41,861 bases of DNA, taken from the NCBI GenBank assembly GCA_964370775.1, contig CAYJKT010000024.1:1-41861 (forward strand), written 5' to 3'. The notes below the pieces were generated by a model, which was given only the letters and a program-made list of their open reading frames with translations, had not been told where the DNA came from and searched no databases. The translations under genes and the position numbers were made by a program. The DNA comes from SIG603 sp964370775 (GTDB taxonomy: Bacteria > Bacillota > Clostridia > Oscillospirales > Acutalibacteraceae). Positions 8,230-15,876 of this stretch are shown here, one piece after another (position 1 is the stretch's first letter; every line of letters starts with the position of its first letter).

Positions 8230-9375
8230 ATGGCAGATAAGAAAAAAGCTCTTACCAAAACCGTTGGTAAACCATCAGACAAAAACGTAGCACTTGAAAC
8301 AGCGCTAGAAAACATAAAAAAACAATACGGCGAGGGCGCAGTTATGCGTCTTGGTCAAAACAGCACTTTAAATGTAGAAGCAGTATCTACTGGTTCATTC
8401 TCTTTAGACATGGCGCTTGGAATAGGTGGTCTACCTCGTGGTAGAATTATCGAGATATACGGCCCTGAATCATCTGGTAAAACAACCCTTGCTTTGCACT
8501 GTGTTGCAGAGGGGCAAAAAGCTGGTGGCAACGCAGCGTTTATTGACGTTGAGCATGCTTTAGACCCAGTATACGCAGCAGCTCTTGGAGTAGATGTTGA
8601 CTCATTGCTTGTGTCTCAACCAGATACTGGTGAGCAAGCTTTGGAAATCACAGAAGCTCTTGTGCGTTCAGGCGCTATCGATGTTATCGTAGTTGACTCA
8701 ATCGCTGCTCTAGTTCCACGTGCTGAGATTGAGGGCGAAATGGGCGACAGCCACGTTGGTTTGCAAGCAAGACTTATGTCTCAAGCTTTAAGAAAACTAG
8801 CCGGTGTTATATCAAAATCTAACTGTGTAGCTATATTTATCAACCAATTGCGTGAAAAAGTTGGTGTTATGTATGGTAGCCCAGAGGTAACTCCTGGTGG
8901 TAGAGCTATGAAGTTCTATGCTTCTGTTAGACTAGACATCAGAAAAATAGAGACTCTAAAATCTGGTACTGATATTATCGGTTCAAGAACAAGAGCAAAA
9001 GTCGTTAAAAACAAACTTGCACCTCCATTTAAAGAGGCAGAATTTGACATCATGTATGGCAAAGGAATTTCTAGAGAGGGCGAGATTTTGGATATTGGTG
9101 TATCTCTAAACATTATTCAAAAAGGTGGCGCATGGTTTAGCTATGGAGACACTAGACTTGGACAAGGTAGAGATAATTCAAAACAATTTATTTTTGATAA
9201 CCCAGATATTAGTGCTGAAATCGAAGCAAAAATCAAAGAAAACCGTGATTTACTATTCAACAAAAGTAAAGCAAGCAAAGCTGCTGCTAAAAAAGTTGTG
9301 GTAGAGGAAAAAGAAGAGCCTGCTGTACCTAAAAAGAAAGTTCAAGCAGACATTGACATTACGGTTGAAGACTAA
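8230..9375 (+). CDS. recA: Recombinase RecA
   Basis: A 381-residue RecA, the ATP-dependent strand-exchange protein and co-protease for LexA. Walker A is GPESSGKT (78-85), Walker B is the VIVVDSIAAL stretch, and the MAW-like stretch GALRKL/LAGVISKSNC and the loop-2 region EKVGVMYGSPEVTPGGRA are well preserved. The C-terminal 45 residues are rich in Lys, Ala and Glu and variable, as usual. AGGAGG lies 6 bp before the ATG. recX begins within its stop codon. TATAAT-like sequences are at 8166 and 8202, but neither has a fitting -35, and I see no Gram-positive LexA box (GAAC-N4-GTTC type). Confidence 0.97.
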   Translation: MADKKKALTKTVGKPSDKNVALETALENIKKQYGEGAVMRLGQNSTLNVEAVSTGSFSLDMALGIGGLPRGRIIEIYGPESSGKTTLALHCVAEGQKAGGNAAFIDVEHALDPVYAAALGVDVDSLLVSQPDTGEQALEITEALVRSGAIDVIVVDSIAALVPRAEIEGEMGDSHVGLQARLMSQALRKLAGVISKSNCVAIFINQLREKVGVMYGSPEVTPGGRAMKFYASVRLDIRKIETLKSGTDIIGSRTRAKVVKNKLAPPFKEAEFDIMYGKGISREGEILDIGVSLNIIQKGGAWFSYGDTRLGQGRDNSKQFIFDNPDISAEIEAKIKENRDLLFNKSKASKAAAKKVVVEEKEEPAVPKKKVQADIDITVED

Positions 9376-9977
9376 TGATAATCACATTGGTGAAGCCTCT
9401 TAGAAAAAGTTTGTATCAATTGTACATAGACGGCGAAGAGGCTGTGCAAATAGACAAAGAAGAATTTATTTTAAGCCCATATAAAGAGGGTGGCACGATA
9501 ACAGATGAACAATTGTTAGAGCTTATTAATAAGTCTCAAACAAAGCGTTGCAAAAGCAAAGCTTTATATCTGTTAGAGCGTAAAAACTACTTCAAAAAAG
9601 AACTAGAAAACAAACTTTGCAGAGAATACGACAAAGAAATAGCAAAATCTTGCTGTGAACATTTTGAAGAACTGGGCTTGTTAAATGACTATAACCATGC
9701 ATCGTTGTATATAAACGACATGCAAAACCTAAAAAGATACGGTAAAGTTCGCATTAAAACAGAGCTTTACCGTAAGGGTGTGTCTAAGGAAATTATCGAC
9801 GAACTTTTATATGAAGTAGAGGACGACACCGATAATATCAAACATATCCTAGACCGTAAATATCCAATGTGGAGCGAAGACGAAAAAGTGAAACGCAGAG
9901 CAATTGCAGCTTTGCAACGCAAAGGATACAATTGGTCGGCGATTAACAAAGTTATAAAAGAAGAATATTACGATTAA
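9375..9977 (+). CDS. recX: RecA regulator RecX
   Basis: A 200-residue helical-repeat protein of the RecX family, which modulates RecA filaments. Recognisable parts are the three-helix repeats: ALYLLERKNYFKKELENKL, CEHFEELGLLNDYNHASLYINDM with KRYGKVRIKTELYRKGVSKEIIDELL, and AALQRKGYNWSAINKVIKEEYYD at the end. Its ATG shares the last base of the recA stop (TAATG), so translation is coupled to recA. That position is a strong support for the call. Confidence 0.93.
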   Translation: MIITLVKPLRKSLYQLYIDGEEAVQIDKEEFILSPYKEGGTITDEQLLELINKSQTKRCKSKALYLLERKNYFKKELENKLCREYDKEIAKSCCEHFEELGLLNDYNHASLYINDMQNLKRYGKVRIKTELYRKGVSKEIIDELLYEVEDDTDNIKHILDRKYPMWSEDEKVKRRAIAALQRKGYNWSAINKVIKEEYYD

Positions 9978-9997
9978 TAAATTGGTGGAGGTATATA

Positions 9998-11320
9998 ATG
10001 CCAAAAGTAGGAATGATAAGCTTAGGCTGTGCAAAAAATCAAGTAGACGGAGAAATGCTAATGGCTTCTCTTGCTTGTGATGGTTTTCAATTAAGTGATG
10101 ATGTTGGCGTTTGCGACATTGCAATAGTTAACACTTGTGGATTTATTGAGAGCGCAAAAAAAGAGTCTATCGACGAAATTTTAGAGCTTGCTCAACTTAA
10201 ACAAGAGGGCAGAATTAAGAAGATAGTAGTTACAGGTTGCCTTGCAGAAAGATATAAAGACGAGATTATGAAGTCTATTCCAGAGGCTGATGCTGTTATC
10301 GGTATCGGTGCAAATGGTAATATATCTACGCTGTTAAAAGATTTATTAAAAGACGAAAAAATTGAGGTTTTCCCAGATAAATACGACCTACCTTTAAGTG
10401 GTGACCGTGTTTTAACAACTCCTAGCTATTTTGCTTACCTTAAAATTGCAGAGGGTTGTAATCACCGTTGCTCTTTCTGCGCAATTCCATTAATTCGTGG
10501 TGGATTTAGAAGCAGACCTATGGATAACATCATTGCAGAAGCTAACAAACTTGTTGATAATGGTGCAAAAGAGCTTATTTTGATTGCACAAGATACTTCT
10601 ATGTATGGTGTGGATTTATACAAAGAATTTTCACTTGCAAAACTATTAAAAGAGCTATGTAAAATCGAAAAACTTAAATGGGTTCGTATCATGTACTGCT
10701 ACCCAGACACAGTTACAGATGAGCTGATTGACACTATTGCGACAGAGGAAAAAATTGTTAAATATATAGACATGCCCCTGCAACATGCAAATGGTAGAAT
10801 ACTTAAAAACATGCGTAGAAAAGGCGACAGACAAAGCCTTACAGAAATGATTAACAAAATGAAAGCTAAAATTCCAGGCTTGATTTTTAGAACAACATTT
10901 ATTGTAGGTTTCCCAGGCGAAACAGAAGAAGAATTCAGTGAACTTTGTGAATTTGCAAAAGAAATGAAGTTTGACAAAATGGGTTGCTTTGCGTATTCAA
11001 GAGAAGAAGACACTAAAGCTGCTGAAATGGACGACCAAATTGACGAAGACGTTAAATATCACAGAGCAGAAATTCTTACAGAAATGCAAATGAGAATTAT
11101 GGAAGAAAAAGGCGACGAATACATCGGCAAAACTCTTGATGTTTTAGTTGAAGGCTTTGACAGATACGCTGAGTGTATGTTTGGTAGATCATACATGGAC
11201 GCACCTGATGTAGACGGCAAAGTATTTTTCACAGCAGAAAACAAACCTCCTTTTGGAAGTTTTGTAAAAGTTAAAATAACAGAAGCTATGGACAGCGATT
11301 TGATGGGAGAGCTTATATGA
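9998..11320 (+). CDS. rimO: Ribosomal protein S12 methylthiotransferase RimO
   Basis: A 440-residue radical-SAM enzyme that adds a methylthio group to an Asp of ribosomal protein S12. The N-terminal UPF0004 domain carries its cluster ligands Cys11 (SLGCAKNQVD), Cys47 and Cys81. The radical-SAM CxxxCxxC motif is CNHRCSFC (154-161) followed by AIPLIRGGFRSR, diagnostic for RimO over MiaB. A C-terminal TRAM domain follows (about 375-440). A GGAGG site precedes the ATG, 20 bp after recX. Its last bases overlap pgsA by 4 bp (ATGA). The rimO-pgsA pair is common in Clostridia. Confidence 0.95.
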   Translation: MPKVGMISLGCAKNQVDGEMLMASLACDGFQLSDDVGVCDIAIVNTCGFIESAKKESIDEILELAQLKQEGRIKKIVVTGCLAERYKDEIMKSIPEADAVIGIGANGNISTLLKDLLKDEKIEVFPDKYDLPLSGDRVLTTPSYFAYLKIAEGCNHRCSFCAIPLIRGGFRSRPMDNIIAEANKLVDNGAKELILIAQDTSMYGVDLYKEFSLAKLLKELCKIEKLKWVRIMYCYPDTVTDELIDTIATEEKIVKYIDMPLQHANGRILKNMRRKGDRQSLTEMINKMKAKIPGLIFRTTFIVGFPGETEEEFSELCEFAKEMKFDKMGCFAYSREEDTKAAEMDDQIDEDVKYHRAEILTEMQMRIMEEKGDEYIGKTLDVLVEGFDRYAECMFGRSYMDAPDVDGKVFFTAENKPPFGSFVKVKITEAMDSDLMGELI

Positions 11321-11910
11321 ACCTACCTAATAAACTGACAGTTTTTAGAATAATTTTAACCCCGTTTTTTGTGTTTTTCTTAATGGCTAGTGCAATTCCA
11401 CACAACATGTTAATTGCACTGCTAATCTTCGCAGCAGCATCTTACACCGACTACCTAGATGGAATGATAGCTAGACGAGACAACTTAATCACAGATTTTG
11501 GCAAATTTATGGACCCACTTGCTGATAAAATCTTGGTTATGGCTGCTTTAATTTGCTATGTAGCACTTGGCGATACTAACGTGTGGTTTGTAACTTTAAT
11601 TATGTTCAGAGAGTTCGCTGTAACTTCTGTTAGGCTAGTGGCAGCAGGCAAAGGCACAGTTATAGCTGCTAATAACTGGGGTAAAGCTAAAACCGTAAGC
11701 CAAATTATAGCTATCATAGTTGTTATGATATTGCAATACGTGCTAGAACTTAACACACTTGGTGTGGTTACGTTAGCTAATGCAGAGACTTTAGACTTTG
11801 CTTTCTATATAATTGGTGAAGTATTCATGGGTATCGCTACTCTTCTAGCACTTATTTCAGGTGGAATTTACGTAAAAGACAACTGGGATGCAATTAAACA
11901 AATGAACTGA
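11317..11910 (+). CDS. pgsA: CDP-diacylglycerol-glycerol-3-phosphate 3-phosphatidyltransferase
   Basis: A 197-residue integral membrane enzyme that makes phosphatidylglycerol phosphate from CDP-diacylglycerol and glycerol-3-phosphate. The CDP-alcohol phosphatidyltransferase signature D-G-x2-A-R-x8-G-x3-D-x3-D is complete at residues 48-70, with the metal-binding aspartates Asp45, Asp48, Asp66 and Asp70. Several transmembrane helices surround it. The start ATG overlaps the rimO stop (ATGA), implying coupling. The start MNLPNKLTVFRI is the usual one of the family. Confidence 0.94.
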   Translation: MNLPNKLTVFRIILTPFFVFFLMASAIPHNMLIALLIFAAASYTDYLDGMIARRDNLITDFGKFMDPLADKILVMAALICYVALGDTNVWFVTLIMFREFAVTSVRLVAAGKGTVIAANNWGKAKTVSQIIAIIVVMILQYVLELNTLGVVTLANAETLDFAFYIIGEVFMGIATLLALISGGIYVKDNWDAIKQMN

Positions 11911-11924
11911 TAGAGGTATCGCCT

Positions 11925-12857
11925 GTGATTATTGTGATTATAATTATTAGTTTAATATTAATATTGTTTTTGGTTATGGTGTCGGTATTTTTTAAAGACA
12001 CCATAATGAGAAAACCGAAAGAAGACGAAGTTGTTTTTAGCAACAAACTGCCAAAACATGTTTTAGATAATCTTGAAAACGGACGTAAATGGCTAAGAGA
12101 ACAACAGTTTACTTATGACTATATAACGTCTTTTGACGGCTTAAAACTTGCAGTAGATATAATAGAACAACCAGCTAAAACTGGCAAAATCATGCTTATG
12201 ATGCACGGTTATCGTGCGCAAGATTATCTAGACTTCGCAGTGTCTGCTAAGTTGTTTTATGATATGGGTTATACCCTTGTATTACCTCACCAAAGAGCAC
12301 ACGACAAAAGCGAGGGTAAATACGTTTGTTTTGGAATTAAAGAGCGTTATGATTGCAGAGATTGGATAAACTATATAGTTAATAGATACGGAAAATCAAG
12401 CAAAATTGTGCTTTCTGGTGTGTCAATGGGTTGTGCGACAGTGCTTATGACTTTGGGTTTTAGTGACCTACCAAAAAATGTGAAAGCGTGTATAGCAGAC
12501 TGTGGTTTCACATCTCCGATAAATATTTTTAAATATGTATTTAAGAGGGATAATAAACACCTACCAGCCTCCCCTATTTTGGGTCTTGGAAATCTTATGT
12601 GCAAACTATTTGCTGGCTTTTCTTTCACAGGGTACAGCGTACCAAAAGCGCTTGAAAACAACAAAATTCCTGTTCTTTTTATACACGGAGACAGCGACAC
12701 TTATGTGCCATCATACATGAGCAAGCAAAACTTTGAGGCTTGCACTGCCGAAAAAGAATTATTGATTATTAAAGAAGCAAGACATGCGCAGAGTTTTGCA
12801 CAAGATAAAGAAAAATGCATTAGTATTGCTACTAAATTTTTAAGAAAATATGTTTAA
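11925..12857 (+). CDS. Membrane-anchored alpha/beta hydrolase
   Basis: A 310-residue serine hydrolase of the YfhR/BEM46-like kind. Residues 2-23 form an N-terminal membrane anchor. The fold markers are MHGYRAQD (oxyanion region, about 93-100), the nucleophile elbow GVSMGC with Ser167, the acid in HGDSDTYVP (Asp258) and the base in EARHAQSF (His287). The start is GTG at 11925, with TAGAGG before it. It is 14 bp after pgsA and probably in the same transcript. Substrate is unknown; an ester or peptide of the envelope is possible. Confidence 0.82.
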   Translation: MIIVIIIISLILILFLVMVSVFFKDTIMRKPKEDEVVFSNKLPKHVLDNLENGRKWLREQQFTYDYITSFDGLKLAVDIIEQPAKTGKIMLMMHGYRAQDYLDFAVSAKLFYDMGYTLVLPHQRAHDKSEGKYVCFGIKERYDCRDWINYIVNRYGKSSKIVLSGVSMGCATVLMTLGFSDLPKNVKACIADCGFTSPINIFKYVFKRDNKHLPASPILGLGNLMCKLFAGFSFTGYSVPKALENNKIPVLFIHGDSDTYVPSYMSKQNFEACTAEKELLIIKEARHAQSFAQDKEKCISIATKFLRKYV

Positions 12858-12872
12858 ATACAGGAGTCTAAC

Positions 12873-13937
12873 ATGAATTATGCACTAATTGGCTGTGGTA
12901 GAATTTCCCCAAATCATATAGATGCTGCTACAAAAAATAATATTAACATCGTCGCTTTGTGTGATGTAAACCAATCTAGTATAGAAGAAGTTATAAAAAG
13001 ACATAAACTAAACAGCGAGATAAAAAAATACACAGATTACAAAGAGCTTATAAAAAATGAAAAACTAGACTTTGTTGCAATTGCTACTGACAGTGGAAAA
13101 CATGCTGAAATCGCTCTGTATTGTATCGAAAACGGTGTGCATGTTATAATTGAAAAGCCTATTGCTATGAGCATTGAAGACTGCGACAAGATAATAGAGT
13201 TATCGGAAGCTAAAAACATCAAGGTTTGTGCGTGCCATCAAAACAGATTTAATAAATCTGTTCAAAAAATGCGTTCAGCACTAGACAGTGGTGCATTCGG
13301 CAAGCTTTCTCATGCTTCTATCAGTGTTAGGTGGAATAGAACTGAAAACTACTACAAACAAGCTAGTTGGCGAGGCACTTGGGAACAAGACGGTGGTGCA
13401 TTAATGAATCAATGTATTCATGGTATAGACCTGTTAAGGTGGTCACTTGGCGACGATATTGATGAGGTTTACGGAGTGACGACCAAAGTAATGCATGATT
13501 ATATCGAGTGTGAAGACTTAGGCACAGCAATAGTAAAGTTCAAAAATGGCACAACTGGAATTATTGAGGGAACAACCAATGTTTACCCAAAAGATTTAGA
13601 GGAAACTTTGTATATTTTTGGCGAAACAGGAACTGTAAAACTAGGTGGAACTTGTGCTAACACAATTGATGTTTGGGACTTTAAAAATAACATAGAAGAC
13701 GCAAACGGATTGATTGAAGAAACAAAAAATGTATACGGAAACGGTCATTCAACCGTGTATGAAGATTTCATATCTGCTATAAAAAACAACCGAAAACCGT
13801 ATATAGATGCAAGAGCAGGCAAACGAGCAGTAGAGCTAGTTATTGCCATTTACAAATCATCTTACGAGAAAAAACCAGTAAAGCTACCTTTAGAAAAAGC
13901 TATAGTAAGCGATTTTTCTAAAACATTTCAGAAATAA
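12873..13937 (+). CDS. Gfo/Idh/MocA-family NAD(P)-dependent oxidoreductase
   Basis: A 354-residue sugar-type dehydrogenase. The N-terminal Rossmann fold starts LIGCGRISPNHIDA, and EKPIAMS (94-100) contains the conserved Lys95. The C-terminal domain has DGGALMNQCIHGIDLLRWSLGD, with the usual His and Asp. The ISVRWNRTENYYKQASWRGTWEQDGG stretch resembles WlbA/WbpB, which oxidise UDP-GlcNAc-uronate in cell-surface sugar pathways, but no other surface-polysaccharide gene is nearby, so the substrate is open. AGGAG precedes the ATG; it lies 15 bp after the hydrolase gene, which suggests co-transcription. Confidence 0.85.
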   Translation: MNYALIGCGRISPNHIDAATKNNINIVALCDVNQSSIEEVIKRHKLNSEIKKYTDYKELIKNEKLDFVAIATDSGKHAEIALYCIENGVHVIIEKPIAMSIEDCDKIIELSEAKNIKVCACHQNRFNKSVQKMRSALDSGAFGKLSHASISVRWNRTENYYKQASWRGTWEQDGGALMNQCIHGIDLLRWSLGDDIDEVYGVTTKVMHDYIECEDLGTAIVKFKNGTTGIIEGTTNVYPKDLEETLYIFGETGTVKLGGTCANTIDVWDFKNNIEDANGLIEETKNVYGNGHSTVYEDFISAIKNNRKPYIDARAGKRAVELVIAIYKSSYEKKPVKLPLEKAIVSDFSKTFQK

Positions 13938-13958
13938 GCTTTAATACAAACGAAAGGT

Positions 13959-14006
13959 ATGGGTTACTGCATAGTAATTTTCAATAATTACATGTGGCAA
14001 ACATGA
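13959..14006 (+). CDS. Possible 15-residue leader peptide before the ABC-F gene
   Basis: An ATG-TGA frame of 15 codons (MGYCIVIFNNYMWQT) sits in the 82-bp gap before the ABC-F gene. Its stop codon lies inside the hairpin that covers the ABC-F ribosome binding site. AAAGG precedes it, but only 1 nt from the ATG, so translation is uncertain. Antibiotic-resistance ABC-F genes are often controlled by such leaders; that is the only reason to list it. Confidence 0.3.
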   Translation: MGYCIVIFNNYMWQT

Positions 14007-14015
14007 CAAGGTCAT
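13974..14015 (+). promoter_or_regulatory. Two hairpins in the ABC-F leader, one covering the ribosome binding site
   Basis: GTAATT (13974-13979) pairs with AATTAC (13986-13991). ATGAC (14003-14007) pairs with GTCAT (14011-14015), loop AAG; the AAGG used as binding site (14008-14011) lies in this second hairpin, 8 nt before the ATG. The arrangement would allow translational attenuation. Confidence 0.4.
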
Positions 14016-14019
14016 AAAA

Positions 14020-15762
14020 ATGATTACAGTAGAAAACTTATCCTTTTCTTACCCAAAAAAGGATTTATATAATGACGTATCGTTCAGCATTAACAAGGGT
14101 GAACACTGCGTTTTAATTGGCACTGTTGGCAGTGGCAAAACAACTTTAATAGAGATAATTTCTGGCAGACATCACCAGTTATATGATGGAAAAGTAACGC
14201 TAGAAGACAACCTTTTAATCGGCTATACTTCTCAATTTTATAAGCACGAAAAAGCAGAGACTTCCGTTTTTGACTATATCGCTAGTGACTATATCGCTAT
14301 GCAAAAAAACATAGACGATTTATGCGACAAAATGGGCACAGCAGAAGATTTAGACAGCGTAATGGAGGAATACCAAGTAGCGCTTGATAAGTTTGAGACT
14401 ATGGGTGGTCACACTTATGAGGCAGAAATTCTCAAGCAACTAAATTTGACAGACCTGTTAAAAAACAGAGATTTGCCAATAGCTAATTTAAGTGGTGGTG
14501 AGTTCAAACTAGTTCAATTGATTAAAGAGATGATAAAAAATCACGACTTATTAATCATGGACGAGCCTGATGTTTTCCTAGATTTCGACAACCTTACAGC
14601 TCTTAAAAATCTGATTAACTACCACAAAGGAACTCTTTTGGTAATTACTCACAACAGGTATCTGTTAAGCCAATGCTTCAACAAAATAATTCATTTAGAG
14701 AATACAAAAATTCAAGAGTTTTACGGAAAGTATACCGAATATAATCTATATCTTTTAGAGAAAAAAATCGACCTACAAGAGCTTGCTTTGGCAGATACTT
14801 TAGAGCTTGAACGCAACGAAAAACTGATTGACGACCTAAGAGATATTGCAACAGAAAACCCAGACCAAGTTCATGGAAAAACGCTGAAAGCACGTGTGAA
14901 GTTCCACGAAAGATTAGAAGCACGACGTATAAAAGAGCCATTTATATACGTTAACACTCCTGATTTCACTTTCACTAATTCAAATGAAAACAGCGAGGGC
15001 GAAGCAGTTATATCAGTTGATAATTTAACTGTTACCTTTGAAGATATACTATTGCAAAACGTTAGTTTTGACATTAACTTTGGCGAAAAAGTTGCGATAA
15101 TTGGTGCAAATGGTACAGGTAAAACGACTATACTACGTCAAATTTTAAAAGGCAATAACCCTAGCGTAACTATCAAAGAAAACGCTAAAATTCAGTATGT
15201 TTCACAAGCACTTAACGAGACACTGAACGACACAAACACAATTTACGATGAATTTTTTGATGTCGGCTTAAAAACTTATGACGATATAGAAAAATATCTT
15301 GAAAATTATGGCTTCACACAAGATAAGCTAACTAGCAGAATATCTACATTATCAGGTGGCGAGAAAAACACTATACAAATGGCTAAAATTGCGTTTAACT
15401 CTGCTGACGTTTTGGTGCTTGACGAACCATCAAGCCACCTAGATATATACTCTCAAATTGCACTTGAAAAAGCAGTTAAAGACTATAACGGAACTGTTTT
15501 AATGGTGTCGCATGACTTCTATTTTATAGCGAATTGCATGGATTATCTATTGCTTATTGATGACAAAACTGTTAGAAAAATGAGCAACAGAAAGTTCAGA
15601 AAAAACATGTATGCAAAACACTTTGACAAAGATTATTTGCTTGCACAAGAAAAATATTCTCTGCTAGTAAACAACTTAGAAAATGCTATAGTTAACAACG
15701 AGTTTGATGCTGCACGTAACCTATTAGAGCAGTGCAAAGCTTTGCTACCACAGTTGATATAA
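14020..15762 (+). CDS. ABC-F family ATPase
   Basis: A 580-residue soluble protein with two ABC ATPase domains and no membrane segment. ABC-F proteins act on the ribosome as translation factors or give resistance to ribosome-targeting antibiotics. Domain 1: Walker A GTVGSGKTT (34-42), signature LSGGE (157-161), Walker B LLIMDEP with the unusual DVFLD instead of TNHLD. The linker (about 240-320) is charged and helical and ends KARVKFHERLEARR. Domain 2: Walker A GANGTGKT (362-369), signature LSGGE (444-448), Walker B VLVLDEPSSHLD. A C-terminal helical extension (about 520-580) follows. The first Walker B variation and the short linker separate it from EttA. Regulatory or resistance function cannot be told from sequence. 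Confidence 0.88.
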   Translation: MITVENLSFSYPKKDLYNDVSFSINKGEHCVLIGTVGSGKTTLIEIISGRHHQLYDGKVTLEDNLLIGYTSQFYKHEKAETSVFDYIASDYIAMQKNIDDLCDKMGTAEDLDSVMEEYQVALDKFETMGGHTYEAEILKQLNLTDLLKNRDLPIANLSGGEFKLVQLIKEMIKNHDLLIMDEPDVFLDFDNLTALKNLINYHKGTLLVITHNRYLLSQCFNKIIHLENTKIQEFYGKYTEYNLYLLEKKIDLQELALADTLELERNEKLIDDLRDIATENPDQVHGKTLKARVKFHERLEARRIKEPFIYVNTPDFTFTNSNENSEGEAVISVDNLTVTFEDILLQNVSFDINFGEKVAIIGANGTGKTTILRQILKGNNPSVTIKENAKIQYVSQALNETLNDTNTIYDEFFDVGLKTYDDIEKYLENYGFTQDKLTSRISTLSGGEKNTIQMAKIAFNSADVLVLDEPSSHLDIYSQIALEKAVKDYNGTVLMVSHDFYFIANCMDYLLLIDDKTVRKMSNRKFRKNMYAKHFDKDYLLAQEKYSLLVNNLENAIVNNEFDAARNLLEQCKALLPQLI

Positions 15763-15768
15763 AAATCA

Positions 15769-15803
15769 CAGCCTCAGAAAATGGCTTCTGAGGCTGTTTT
15801 TTA
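15769..15803. terminator. Bidirectional terminator after the ABC-F gene
   Basis: CAGCCTCAGAA (15769-15779) pairs with TTCTGAGGCTG (15786-15796), then TTTTTT. On the minus strand the stem is followed by TGATTTTTA, so it also serves transcription coming from the NACHT gene. Confidence 0.9.
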
Positions 15804-15808
15804 CTATA

Positions 15809-15876
15809 TTACACAATTTTTATACCCAAAAAGCTTGCTAAATCTAAGGCTTGTAATCTGTTTACTTTTAGGTTTT
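15809..15876 (-). pseudogene. Displaced 3' end of the Qnr-like pentapeptide gene
   Basis: The minus strand here repeats the last 20 or so codons of the pentapeptide gene at 18823-19431 (residues NLKVNRLQALDLASFLGIKI). Past the 61-bp repeat the frame continues ATT GTG TAA, so it would end IKIV-stop at 15809, while the intact gene now ends IKITD-stop. I read this as the original 3' end, separated from its gene by the inserted cassette. Confidence 0.75.
15816..15876. repeat. 61-bp direct repeat, left copy
   Basis: Identical over 61 of 61 bases to 18833-18893 and in the same orientation. It begins ATTTTTATACCC and ends TTTTAGGTTTT. It contains an imperfect tandem pair, GCTTGCTAAATCT and GCTTGTAATCT. 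The NACHT stop codon (15875-15877) overlaps its right edge by 2 bp. Confidence 0.95.
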
